Source: Marinilabilia salmonicolor (GTDB taxonomy: Bacteria; Bacteroidota; Bacteroidia; Bacteroidales; Marinilabiliaceae). From it: a DNA stretch of 64,000 bases. The notes under the pieces are model-generated. The model searched no databases, was not told the DNA's origin, and worked only from the letters and a program-made list of their open reading frames with translations. The position numbers and the translations under genes were made by a program. Positions 26,707 through 34,749 of the stretch are shown in pieces. The DNA is taken from positions 1 through 64,000 of the forward strand of contig NZ_PVTS01000018.1 in NCBI RefSeq assembly GCF_003003035.1. Direction: 5' to 3'. Position 1 is the first letter of the stretch, and the number at the start of each line of letters is the position of its first letter.

Positions 26707-27573
26707 TTATTGATTATGGTTTCTGAATTGTTCCTGTTCGTAATAGAGACCTGCTGCTCCCAAAATTGCAACATCGGGTATTTCCGAGGGGATAATTTTC
26801 AGGTTTCTGATACTTTTGGCATATGGAAACGTTGCCAGTTCTTCTTTAAGCGAAGCTTCAAAAAAACGGTAAGAGCCTGAAACCGAACCTCCCAGGATTA
26901 TTGCTGCCGGATCCACTGCAAAGATAATGGTTTTGATGGCATTCCCCAGATGTTGGCCGAATTTGCTGAACAGCTTCAGAGCTTCCGGGTCATTTTGTTC
27001 TGCCAGTAGGGCTGCTTCCTTTCCCTTCAAACCGCCCTGGTGCTCAAAATATTGGCCGCTGCAGTAATGTTCATAATTATTATCCAGATAAGGAATCATC
27101 CCAAATTCACCGGAGCCACAGTTCTGGTCCGGAAGTAGATGTCCGTTTTTGATAATTCCGGCTCCCAGCCCTGTTCCGATGATGAGTCCCGTGAAATCGT
27201 CAAAATCTTTTCCGGCACCAAAAAATCGTTCACCTGCCGCAAAGCAATTTGCGTCATTGTTGATGTAAACGGGTACGTTGAATTCTTCCTTCAGCATCCG
27301 GCCTAAGGGTATTTCCTGCCAGGACGGGATATTCTGAATGTCAAAAATTACACCTGTCTTGTAGTCCACAATGCCCGGTACTCCGATTCCGATCCCGGAA
27401 ACCTGAGGGTTCCATACATCCCTGATGGTTCTCCGTAATTCTTCGTACACGATTTGGGGATCTTCCGTTTTAGGAACGAAATTCTTTGATATTTGCTCAA
27501 TGTTGTCCTGATTTACCCTGCCGGCTCTCATGTTGGTGCCGCCCAGATCTACGCCTATGATTGTTTTTTGCAT
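26707..27573 (-). CDS. ROK-family sugar kinase
   Basis: This 288-residue sugar kinase has the intact ROK motifs: IIGVDLGGTNMRAG (phosphate-1), GIGVPGIVD, VYINNDANCFAAGE with catalytic base Asp107, and IIGTGLGAGII (adenosine/phosphate-2). The Zn-binding Cys cluster of classic NagK/GlcK is not evident. The family phosphorylates glucose, GlcNAc, N-acetylmannosamine or related sugars at C6. Its position directly after an exo-glucosaminidase gene (start and stop overlap, TAATG) makes glucosamine or GlcNAc the likely substrate. The specificity is inferred from context only. Confidence 0.85.
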   Translation of the reverse strand: MQKTIIGVDLGGTNMRAGRVNQDNIEQISKNFVPKTEDPQIVYEELRRTIRDVWNPQVSGIGIGVPGIVDYKTGVIFDIQNIPSWQEIPLGRMLKEEFNVPVYINNDANCFAAGERFFGAGKDFDDFTGLIIGTGLGAGIIKNGHLLPDQNCGSGEFGMIPYLDNNYEHYCSGQYFEHQGGLKGKEAALLAEQNDPEALKLFSKFGQHLGNAIKTIIFAVDPAAIILGGSVSGSYRFFEASLKEELATFPYAKSIRNLKIIPSEIPDVAILGAAGLYYEQEQFRNHNQ

Positions 27574-30284
27574 TATTGTTTTGCGTTCTTTGTTGTATTG
27601 AAGTCGGGAAATTTTATTGATGAAAATTTCCCGACTTTTCTGCTAATCCCGGATGTATTTTTGATTGTGTTCAGGTTTCTTAATTCTATCTTGACGTCTT
27701 CCAGTGCAAGGTTGTTTTGATCTACACTGCCCGAAATGGTTCGTTTTTCGCCCGGAAGAAGTGTAATGTAATTGTCTTCCCAAATCACAGGGAGAATCAC
27801 TTCTCCCGAGTGTTTGTCAACGGCCTTCAATTCATTGAAGAAGGCCAGTTTGTTTTCAGAATTTTCCAGCGTGCAATGAAATAATATTTTTCCCTCTTCT
27901 GCTTCTTTCCTTATGTCAAGAGTCAGTTCCGGAGCAGCAAGCTCATTGATGGCAGAAAAATCTGCAAATTCAGAGGTGGGGGTGTGCACCCAGGTGGTGG
28001 CTTCGAAATCCGGTACATCTTCTTTGGTGGAGAGCCAATAGAAGTTATTGGCCAGCACTTTGCCGCTGTAATCCTTGATCCTCAGGTCCAAAAACCAGGT
28101 AGTGGACAGGTTGCTTAATTCAGGTAGTTCAAAAACCATATCTGTTTGGTTGGCCCCGATGGAGAAAGCGTGTTCTGCTGAAAATAAATTTTCGGAATCT
28201 GATGAGAAAATTTTAATCTCCAGGGACAAGTCTCCAAAACTATTCAGGTAATCATTGTTTACATAAATATTTTTGTCTTTGTAGTTGTAGATAGGTGTCA
28301 GTGGGGCTGCGGCCTTCTTTGTGCCATAGAAAGCTCCGTTGGGACGCAGATAGTAATCATAAAGTTGCCAGTACATCTCCGGCCAGGCTGAGTTCAGCAT
28401 CCATTGGATAACACCTGTTGCCTCGTACTTGTTGACTGCAAAAGCTTCAAACATTCCACGTATTGCTTCGTAGCTGGAGATCTGATTTTTGAAGGTAAAT
28501 TCTTTTAAAGAATGGCTTTCTCCGTAACGAGCGTTAAAAGCTTTGAGGTATCTGTCTATAGTCTGAAATTCATTTCTTCCAAAATGGTATTGCCACATGG
28601 AATCAATGGGCCAGTGATGCTCTTCGGGCAACATTTTTTGGATGCTTTCCACGGGTGGAATCTGAGGACCAGGTCCTGTTTCTGTATTAAAACCATAGGC
28701 TCCGCCATACAGCGTATCGGTGTACCAGTAAACCGGTGGTACCCAGTCGTAAGGTCCCAGCATTTTCACCCCTGACGGGCCACTTACTTCACTGGTGTTT
28801 TGGTGGCCACCAACCTCTACTCCCCGGCAGGTGGTCACAACTGGTGCATCGGGAGCAACTTCTGTCATGTGTTTATCGAGAATCTTCTCAAGATCGGGAT
28901 GTGGCAATCTGTCACTTCCATAAGTCCATAAAAGCATGGCCGGATGATGACGGGTTCTTAAGACCTTCTGGCGGTAGGCGTTGGATTCTCGTTCGTACTC
29001 TTCGGGATAGATGGACATATATGGTCCTTCAGGTCTGCCACAGTAGCTTTCCCATTCCCATTGGCAGCTCCAACCGATCATAAGCATGATTCCCTGTTCG
29101 TCGCAATAGTTGTATAGGGTGTTGTTGTTGCCCCAGAATCCTTCAAGTCTGATGGTATTCAGATTCATGTGTTTTACATAGTCAATCTGAGCTTTTACTT
29201 TTTCATCGCTATCGGCCAACAGCATGTCATCAACCCATCCGCCTCCTTTTACCAGAAATTTTTGGCCATTCACTTTAAAGCCTCTGTGGCCTTCTTCTGT
29301 GAAATAGTCCTCTATCTGGCGTATTCCGAAACGAATTTGGACTGCGTCAGAAATTTGATTGTTTTCGGTGACGTTGACTTTCAGCGAATGTAATGGTTGA
29401 TCTCCCAGGTTGTTGGGCCACCAGAGTTCCGGATTTGTAATCTGTAAAGAAGGGAAATCATCCGGGGTAAAGAATACTTCTTTTTCTTCTCCCGGAGCCA
29501 GTTTTATTTCTTTTGACAAGGTTTGATTAAAAAGTTCCGCTTTAAGAAGCCCATTCAGGGTGTCGGGCGTCAGATTTTGCGTGAAAACTGATATAGTGAT
29601 TGCCGCTTTGTCCAGCGTTTCGGTATTCACTGATGAGCGAACATTTGGGTGGCTTAGGGAGATGTTTCCTGAGGTTTTAAGTCTTACCCCTCGCCAAAGC
29701 CCCATGTTGGCGTCGGGCGCTTCTGGATTCCAGTCCACAAATCCAAGCGTGAGATCCCCTTTTTGTGGAGGAGATACTTTGAGGGCAATGATGTTTTTTC
29801 CCGGGGTGAGGAAGGGGGAAATATTGAACTGATAAATGCCAAAAGCGCCCTCTATCTGGTTGGATTTACTGATTTTTTCTCCGTTAATCCACAGGTCTGC
29901 CTTGTAATTGATGCCTTCCAGAATCAGCTGATGGTTTAGTTTTATTTCGGATTTGGAAATGGTCAGCTCTTTTCGGTACCACCAGGGCTGCTTAAATGGG
30001 GTTTTGTCTGTTTTTTTAAGGCCCATATTGAAGTAGAGATCCTCGTAATGGCCATTTTGGCGAAGGCCGGAGAGCACTGTAGCCGGTAACTTAATTATTT
30101 CCGCTTGCTTGGGGGTAAAGCTACCGGTTGAAATGACGCTGTCGTTATCATCAGAGGCAGGGAAGAGTTCCCACTTTTCGTTGATGTAAACATCTTTGGC
30201 GATATCTTTTTTCTTATTGCAGGAGGAAAAAAAGATGGATGACATTGCTGTGAGGGTAAGAATGATACCAATTGTTTTCTTCAT
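27573..30284 (-). CDS. GH2 exo-beta-D-glucosaminidase-like lipoprotein
   Basis: This 903-residue protein has a lipoprotein signal (MKKTIGIILTLTAMSSIFFSSC, Cys22). The GH2 architecture is a jelly-roll sugar-binding domain (about 35-210), an immunoglobulin-like domain (215-320), a TIM barrel (about 330-640) and C-terminal beta domains. The barrel closely follows exo-beta-D-glucosaminidases such as CsxA: RLEGFWGNNNTLYN, a GSDRLPH segment placing the acid/base Asp at 458, GVKMLGPYDWVPPVYWY, and YGFNTETGPG with nucleophile Glu535. It should release glucosamine from the non-reducing ends of chitosan-like oligomers at the cell surface or periplasm. A beta-mannosidase activity is the main alternative. 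It heads an operon with two ROK genes. Confidence 0.82.
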   Translation of the reverse strand: MKKTIGIILTLTAMSSIFFSSCNKKKDIAKDVYINEKWELFPASDDNDSVISTGSFTPKQAEIIKLPATVLSGLRQNGHYEDLYFNMGLKKTDKTPFKQPWWYRKELTISKSEIKLNHQLILEGINYKADLWINGEKISKSNQIEGAFGIYQFNISPFLTPGKNIIALKVSPPQKGDLTLGFVDWNPEAPDANMGLWRGVRLKTSGNISLSHPNVRSSVNTETLDKAAITISVFTQNLTPDTLNGLLKAELFNQTLSKEIKLAPGEEKEVFFTPDDFPSLQITNPELWWPNNLGDQPLHSLKVNVTENNQISDAVQIRFGIRQIEDYFTEEGHRGFKVNGQKFLVKGGGWVDDMLLADSDEKVKAQIDYVKHMNLNTIRLEGFWGNNNTLYNYCDEQGIMLMIGWSCQWEWESYCGRPEGPYMSIYPEEYERESNAYRQKVLRTRHHPAMLLWTYGSDRLPHPDLEKILDKHMTEVAPDAPVVTTCRGVEVGGHQNTSEVSGPSGVKMLGPYDWVPPVYWYTDTLYGGAYGFNTETGPGPQIPPVESIQKMLPEEHHWPIDSMWQYHFGRNEFQTIDRYLKAFNARYGESHSLKEFTFKNQISSYEAIRGMFEAFAVNKYEATGVIQWMLNSAWPEMYWQLYDYYLRPNGAFYGTKKAAAPLTPIYNYKDKNIYVNNDYLNSFGDLSLEIKIFSSDSENLFSAEHAFSIGANQTDMVFELPELSNLSTTWFLDLRIKDYSGKVLANNFYWLSTKEDVPDFEATTWVHTPTSEFADFSAINELAAPELTLDIRKEAEEGKILFHCTLENSENKLAFFNELKAVDKHSGEVILPVIWEDNYITLLPGEKRTISGSVDQNNLALEDVKIELRNLNTIKNTSGISRKVGKFSSIKFPDFNTTKNAKQ

Positions 30285-30437
30285 CAGTAAAGAATTTTAG
30301 TTTTTCCGGACAATAGTGATTTCTTTTTATTCATTTTATGTATCACAGTTGATACGGGCTTTGCCTTAATTGCCTTTGTTTATATGTTGAATTACAGTGT
30401 TTAATATTATACAAACATCATTAAAATAAACTATATG

Positions 30438-30451
30438 TGCAAGCGTTTGCA
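30438..30451 (-). promoter_or_regulatory. LacI-family operator candidate
   Basis: TGCAAGCGTTTGCA is a near-palindrome with the central CG typical of LacI/GalR operators. It lies about 155 bp upstream of the GH2 start and within 600 bp of a LacI-type regulator gene, which makes it the probable control site of the glucosaminidase operon. Confidence 0.55.
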
Positions 30452-30546
30452 TTATATTTTTCCAATTTATTTAGGCGGTGTTCTTTTAAGGCCGAAGGTC
30501 TATAAGCAATAGCCTGGGGCAACGCCCAGGAAAATTGAAATACCCT

Positions 30547-30593
30547 CCCCCCTCTCATTATTGGTCGCATCGCGACCAATAATGAGAGGGGGG
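30547..30593. repeat. 47-bp perfect palindrome, REP-like
   Basis: Two exact 22-bp arms (30547-30568 and 30572-30593) flank a 3-base loop; the inner part is ATTATTGGTCGC/GCGACCAATAAT. It is nested inside a longer imperfect inverted repeat: CCTGGGGCAACGCCCAGG near 30510 against CCCCAGGGCGTTGCCCTG near 30612. This composition is typical of repetitive extragenic palindromes. Confidence 0.8.
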
Positions 30594-30890
30594 GAAATGG
30601 AATGCCTCAAACCCCAGGGCGTTGCCCTGAGCTGTTGCTCTCAGGCTTTCAGCCTGTTTACATCGTACCTGTCTTATGTATAATCCAGGTTGAGTTTAAA
30701 TGGATGTCCTGTGGTAAATTCAGAATGTCAATGTCAAATGATTTTTCTAACTTCTAAAAATTTAACGTTTTATTGTGTTTTTGCAGAAAAGGAATTTGTT
30801 GCTCAGATTTTCAGTTTGTTGACAGATCTACTCCATGCTCTCTGCCCTCATCTCTCTGCCCTCATCCCTCATGAGCTCACCTCTCAATTC

Positions 30891-30954
30891 TTGAGTAAAT
30901 GAGCAATTTTTGCTAATGGCGTAACGCAGTAAACGGGCCTTTATGGACAGACAC
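30891..30954 (+). repeat. Partial copy of the MITE-like repeat (right end)
   Basis: It matches 41994-42057 over about 60 bp with three mismatches (shared words GAGTAAATGAGCAATTT, CTAATGGCGTAACGCAGTA, TTTATGGACAG). It lies just after the 3' end of the LacI gene. Immediately upstream, 30825-30885, TCTCTGCCCTCAT is repeated twice in tandem. Confidence 0.7.
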
Positions 30955-30987
30955 TTCTTAGTATGTTTTGCGGCTATTGACCGTTCA

Positions 30988-32007
30988 TTATTTATTTCTG
31001 AACGAGCTGTTTCGAATGATGAGCTGAAAGGGTTTGATGGTGGTGTCGTTTTTTTGCTCTCCATGCTCAATTTCATTGAGTAGGTATGTCATGGAAGTTC
31101 TACCTGTGTCCCCGCCCGGAAGTTCAATTGAAGTAATCTGAGGTTCCACAAAATGCAGAGCCGGTTCACAAGTTAAGGAGGTCAGTGCTATTTCTTCAGG
31201 AATCGAAAGCTTTTGTTCTCTGATCAATTTGGAGACCACCAACGCGGCATGGCTGTTTGCTGTAATTATTGCGTCCGGTTTGATTTCAGCGTTGAGCCAT
31301 ATTCCTACCGCTTCAGCAATGTCCTCCTCTGTCAGATTTGTAGATAAATGAAACTGAGGAAGCAGTGGGAGGCCTGCTTTTTTTAAGGTATCTTTAAAAG
31401 CTTTGGCATGTTCCGAGTAAATATTGCAGGAGGAAGGTCCTCCCAGGTGAGCGATGTTTTTATACCCTGAACGTGCAAGATGTGAAACAGATTGTTGCAT
31501 AGCACTGTAGTTGTCTATGACTACCTTTCTGCAAGAAAAATCGAAGCGAACCCGGTCGAACAAAACCATCGGTATGCCACCCGCCGAGAAACTTCGGAGG
31601 TGATCCGTGGTGGTGGTTTCGCTTGAAAGGCAGGCGATTACTCCGTCCACTCTGGTAGCGCTCATGGTGCGTAGAATTTCTTTCTCTTTATCAAAAGAGT
31701 CCTTTGTCTGAGCAACCAGAATCCGGTAACCTTTATTATAGGCGATTTCTTCAATGCCATTGATGACTTCACTGTAAAAGAAATTGTTGAGAAAAGGAAT
31801 GACTACACCAATGGTATTGGTACGGCTTCGTGACAGACTTGAGGCAACCATGTTCAGGTTGTATCCAAGCTTTTCGGCCTTCTCAATTATTTTTTGTTTT
31901 GTAAAATCACTTATTTTGGGACTGTTGTTCAGAGCGCGGGAAACGGTTGAAGGTGCTACATTTAATTCGCGTGCGATATCATTGATTGTAATTGAAGATT
32001 TTGCCAT
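30988..32007 (-). CDS. LacI-family transcriptional regulator
   Basis: This 339-residue repressor/activator has an N-terminal helix-turn-helix (ITINDIARELNVAPSTVSRA) and hinge helix (MVASSLSRSRTNTIGVV). A periplasmic-binding-protein-like effector domain follows (NNFFYSEVINGIEEIAYNKG, VDGVIACLSSE, PMVLFDRV, PDAIITANSHAALVV). The start MAKSSITIND at 32007 directly precedes the HTH; ten more upstream codons are open but unlikely. It points towards the GH2/ROK operon on the same strand, and an operator-like site lies in the gap, so it probably responds to a chitosan-derived sugar or sugar phosphate. Confidence 0.88.
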   Translation of the reverse strand: MAKSSITINDIARELNVAPSTVSRALNNSPKISDFTKQKIIEKAEKLGYNLNMVASSLSRSRTNTIGVVIPFLNNFFYSEVINGIEEIAYNKGYRILVAQTKDSFDKEKEILRTMSATRVDGVIACLSSETTTTDHLRSFSAGGIPMVLFDRVRFDFSCRKVVIDNYSAMQQSVSHLARSGYKNIAHLGGPSSCNIYSEHAKAFKDTLKKAGLPLLPQFHLSTNLTEEDIAEAVGIWLNAEIKPDAIITANSHAALVVSKLIREQKLSIPEEIALTSLTCEPALHFVEPQITSIELPGGDTGRTSMTYLLNEIEHGEQKNDTTIKPFQLIIRNSSFRNK

Positions 32008-32034
32008 TATTCTGTTTTTCAGGATATTCTTATA

Positions 32035-32042
32035 CAAAAGTA
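32035..32042 (-). promoter_or_regulatory. -7 element for the LacI-family gene
   Basis: On the minus strand this reads TACTTTTG, a match to TAnnTTTG, 28 bp upstream of the start. The -33 element is not clear. Confidence 0.4.
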
Positions 32043-32130
32043 GTAAAACATCCGATTTATTCAGAATTTAGGAGATAGATGCTTTTCAGGATTTGTATAT
32101 GGGGTCTTGGAGGTGTTAATAAATAGAAAA

Positions 32131-32163
32131 TTGGGATTTCTCTCAATTAAAGTGGTAACTTTG
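32131..32163 (+). promoter_or_regulatory. Promoter of panB
   Basis: TTG at 32131-32133 and TAACTTTG at 32156-32163 fit the Bacteroidota consensus (spacer 22 bases, slightly long). The ATG follows 26 bp later, leaving a short leader. Confidence 0.5.
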
Positions 32164-32188
32164 CCGATTGGATAAAAAATATTTCATT

Positions 32189-33007
32189 ATGTCAGTTGCA
32201 AATGAACGTCCCAGAAAGGTGACGACACACGTTTTGAGTGAAATGAAGATGAAAGGTGAGAAGATTTCCATGCTCACCGCTTATGATTATTCTATGGCCA
32301 GCATCGTTGATCAGGCAGGGCTTGATGTGGTATTGGTAGGCGATTCGGCCTCCAATGTGATGGCCGGATGGGAAACTACCCTTCCCATAACTCTTGATCA
32401 GATGATTTATCACGGAGCATCGGTGGTGAGAGCTGTAAAGACGGCACTTGTGGTGGTGGATCTTCCCTTTGGTTCTTATCAGGGTAATAGTCGTGAGGCA
32501 CTTCACTCTGCTATTCGCATAATGAAAGAGACAGCAGCAGATGCCATCAAGCTTGAGGGGGGTGTGGAAATCGTGGAATCTGTAAAACGTATTCTTTCTG
32601 CGGGGATTCCCGTGATGGGACATTTGGGACTTACCCCACAGTCTATCCATAAATTCGGTACCTATACCGTTCGTGCACGTCAGGAGGAAGAGGCTAAAAA
32701 GCTTATTGAAGATGCTCACTTGCTTGAGGAGGCCGGTTGTTTTGCTTTGGTTTTGGAAAAGATTCCGGCAAAACTGGCAGCCCAGGTGGCTTCCGAGCTA
32801 AAAATTCCCGTGATTGGCATCGGTGCCGGAAACGGGGTGGACGGACAAGTGCTGGTGGTACATGATATGCTTGGCATAAATCAATCATTTTCACCCAGGT
32901 TCTTGCGCCGTTACCATAATCTGTTTGCTGAAATTACCGGGGCTGTCCGGAATTATATAGAAGATGTGAAGTCGGGTGATTTCCCCAACGAGCGGGAGCA
33001 GTATTAA
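32189..33007 (+). CDS. panB: 3-methyl-2-oxobutanoate hydroxymethyltransferase
   Basis: This 272-residue PanB transfers a hydroxymethyl group from 5,10-methylene-THF to alpha-ketoisovalerate to make ketopantoate, the first committed step to pantothenate and CoA. Diagnostic segments are [39 protein letters not shown] (metal and substrate binding), [38 protein letters not shown] (catalytic Glu region) and [20 protein letters not shown]. The start at 32189 gives the normal length; a TTG seven codons upstream is in frame but adds nothing conserved. Confidence 0.95.
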   Translation: MSVANERPRKVTTHVLSEMKMKGEKISMLTAYDYSMASIVDQAGLDVVLVGDSASNVMAGWETTLPITLDQMIYHGASVVRAVKTALVVVDLPFGSYQGNSREALHSAIRIMKETAADAIKLEGGVEIVESVKRILSAGIPVMGHLGLTPQSIHKFGTYTVRARQEEEAKKLIEDAHLLEEAGCFALVLEKIPAKLAAQVASELKIPVIGIGAGNGVDGQVLVVHDMLGINQSFSPRFLRRYHNLFAEITGAVRNYIEDVKSGDFPNEREQY

Positions 33008-33086
33008 AGGTTGGTTGTTAGCCCGATATCAGCCTGTTTTTCGTGCATAGCTTTGTGCGATATTGAATAACAAAGAAAATTTCACC

Positions 33087-33776
33087 ATGGACTTAGAAGT
33101 ACTTTACGAAGATAATCACCTGATTGCTATAAATAAAACCGGTTCAGACCTGGTGCAGGGCGATGAAACCGGTGATGAACCACTTAGTGATAAGGTAAAA
33201 ACTTATCTGAAAAAGAAATACAATAAGCCGGGGGATGTGTTTCTTGGTGTTGTGCACCGGCTCGACCGGCCGGTGAGTGGCGTGGTTTTGTTTGCCAGAA
33301 CCAGCAAAGCGCTGAGCCGCATGAATAAAATGTTTCAGGAGAAAGAGGTCAAAAAAACTTATTGGGCGGTGGTAAAAAATCTGCCCCCTCAGGATGAGGA
33401 TGTTTTGCATCACTTTATGCTTAAGGACAGTAATAATAATAAGTCTTATGCATTTCCTAAAAAAAGGCTGGGGGCCAAAGAGGCAGTCCTTAAGTATCGC
33501 TTAATCTCCAGTACTTCGAACTATCACCTGCTGGAAGTTGATCTTCAAACGGGGCGTCATCATCAAATTCGCAGTCAGCTGGCCAAAATCGGTTGTCCCA
33601 TCAAAGGTGACCTGAAATATGGGTTTTCACGTTCCAACAAAGGGGGCGGGATTTCCCTGCATGCAAGGCGGATTAATTTTATCCATCCTGTAAAGCAGGA
33701 ACCTGTTACCATTGAAGCCCCTGTGCCGAAGGATGACAATCTTTGGCAGGAGTTTGAGAATGTGATGAAGGGGTGA
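33087..33776 (+). CDS. RluA-family RNA pseudouridine synthase
   Basis: This 229-residue enzyme isomerises uridine to pseudouridine in rRNA or tRNA. Motifs are LYEDNHLIAINKTGSDLVQG, VVHRLDRPVSGVVLFAR with catalytic Asp60, KTYWAVV, EVDLQTGRHHQIRSQLA and KYG...ISLHA. No S4 domain is present, so this is a short RluA/RluC-D-like form whose target site cannot be told from sequence. It lies 80 bp after panB, possibly with its own -7 element (TAGCTTTG at 33048-33055). Confidence 0.9.
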   Translation: MDLEVLYEDNHLIAINKTGSDLVQGDETGDEPLSDKVKTYLKKKYNKPGDVFLGVVHRLDRPVSGVVLFARTSKALSRMNKMFQEKEVKKTYWAVVKNLPPQDEDVLHHFMLKDSNNNKSYAFPKKRLGAKEAVLKYRLISSTSNYHLLEVDLQTGRHHQIRSQLAKIGCPIKGDLKYGFSRSNKGGGISLHARRINFIHPVKQEPVTIEAPVPKDDNLWQEFENVMKG

Positions 33777-33784
33777 GGTGGATG

Positions 33785-34258
33785 TTAACTCAACTCCCGA
33801 ACCAGTTGATTGATCTTGTCATGTTTTAGCCTTGAAACGGAGTCGCTTACTCCGGCTATTTTTCGTGTCATCGCTTTTTCAATAAAATTCATCTCTTCGA
33901 AGAGATATTCCCCGCCAACCAAATGACAACTTTTGGCGTGGTTGCGTAAATCTTCGGGGAAGGCTCTGTGCATTTGCTCCTCTGCTTCCTCTTCAAACAT
34001 GCAGCAAAGAAACAACCCCAGATGTTTCCGTAGCAGCAGGTTTCGGTGTGATTTTAGAAATTTCCTCAATGATTTACTGATGGTTCCGGCATGGATGGAA
34101 CCACCTACGATTATTTTGTCGTATAACTCGAGGTCTGTTTCTTCTTTCTGTCCGGCCATTATAAGTGTTACTTCATTTGGCGAAAGCAGACCGGCTATCT
34201 CTTCTGCTACTTTGCGGGTTGTTCCATGCTTTGAGGTATAGATGATTGCTGTTTTCAT
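33785..34258 (-). CDS. Flavodoxin-domain protein
   Basis: This 157-residue FMN-binding protein has the phosphate loop YTSKHGTTRKVAEEIA, the strand IIVGGSIHAGTISKSLRKFL and a C-terminal helix. The pattern is like the HemG-type menaquinone-dependent protoporphyrinogen oxidase and related flavodoxin-like proteins, but it lacks enough specific sequence to name the reaction. It converges on the RluA gene with 8 bp between the stops. It is probably an electron carrier or quinone-linked oxidoreductase in the cytoplasm. Confidence 0.75.
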   Translation of the reverse strand: MKTAIIYTSKHGTTRKVAEEIAGLLSPNEVTLIMAGQKEETDLELYDKIIVGGSIHAGTISKSLRKFLKSHRNLLLRKHLGLFLCCMFEEEAEEQMHRAFPEDLRNHAKSCHLVGGEYLFEEMNFIEKAMTRKIAGVSDSVSRLKHDKINQLVRELS

Positions 34259-34445
34259 TTCACTGATTGTTATGACTTTAAAGGTTTAGATTTAAAGCCG
34301 GATCGATGATGTTTCGTTGTTTTCAGTTCCTCGTTATACAAAAATATTAAAGTTGGCCGGACTTCCTTTCTAAAGATTGAATTTTTGTATTTTCTAATTT
34401 CTGTAAAAGCTTTTACTAGTGGCCGGAGAAACATGTTTTTTGAAA

Positions 34446-34625
34446 GGAGATTGCTTCGCTTTGCTTGCAATGACACTGTCTTTCATGTTTTAAGCTGGGT
34501 TGGTAGGGATTGATTTTCGGCTTTACCGAAAATCAATCCCTACCAACCCTAAATATCCTTTAAAGTCCCGTTCATTGCGAACGTAGTGAAGCAATCTCAA
34601 ATTTTTAACCGGACACCAATGAAAG
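34446..34625. repeat. Nested palindromic repeat with dispersed-repeat arms
   Basis: A perfect palindrome with 24-bp arms (34497-34520 and 34526-34549, loop CTTTA) is centred in this gap. It is flanked by inverted copies of GAGATTGCTTC...GCAATGA at about 34447-34474 and 34573-34600. The right arm with its following 25 bp (AACCGGACACCAATGAAA) recurs inverted at 44713-44765. The remaining gap to 34749 is A+T-rich and empty. Confidence 0.75.
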
Positions 34626-34749
34626 GCTTTATATTTCTCTTTAAAAACCTTTGTGGGAAACAGGATTACAGCGATTTTAGGATTTTGGGTGTTTACAACT
34701 CCGTTTTTTTGTGTAACTTATTCAAGTTAGATTTTTAAATTCTTAACTT

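Noticed and set aside
30825-30885. Tandem TCTCTGCCCTCAT units considered as a CRISPR-like or satellite array
   Set aside because: Only two short adjacent copies exist, with no spacers and no cas genes. It is simply a local duplication.
34270-34476. 68-codon minus-strand frame
   Set aside because: It lies within the repeat-bearing gap, its N-terminus is translated from the dispersed repeat, and there is no start context or homology signal.
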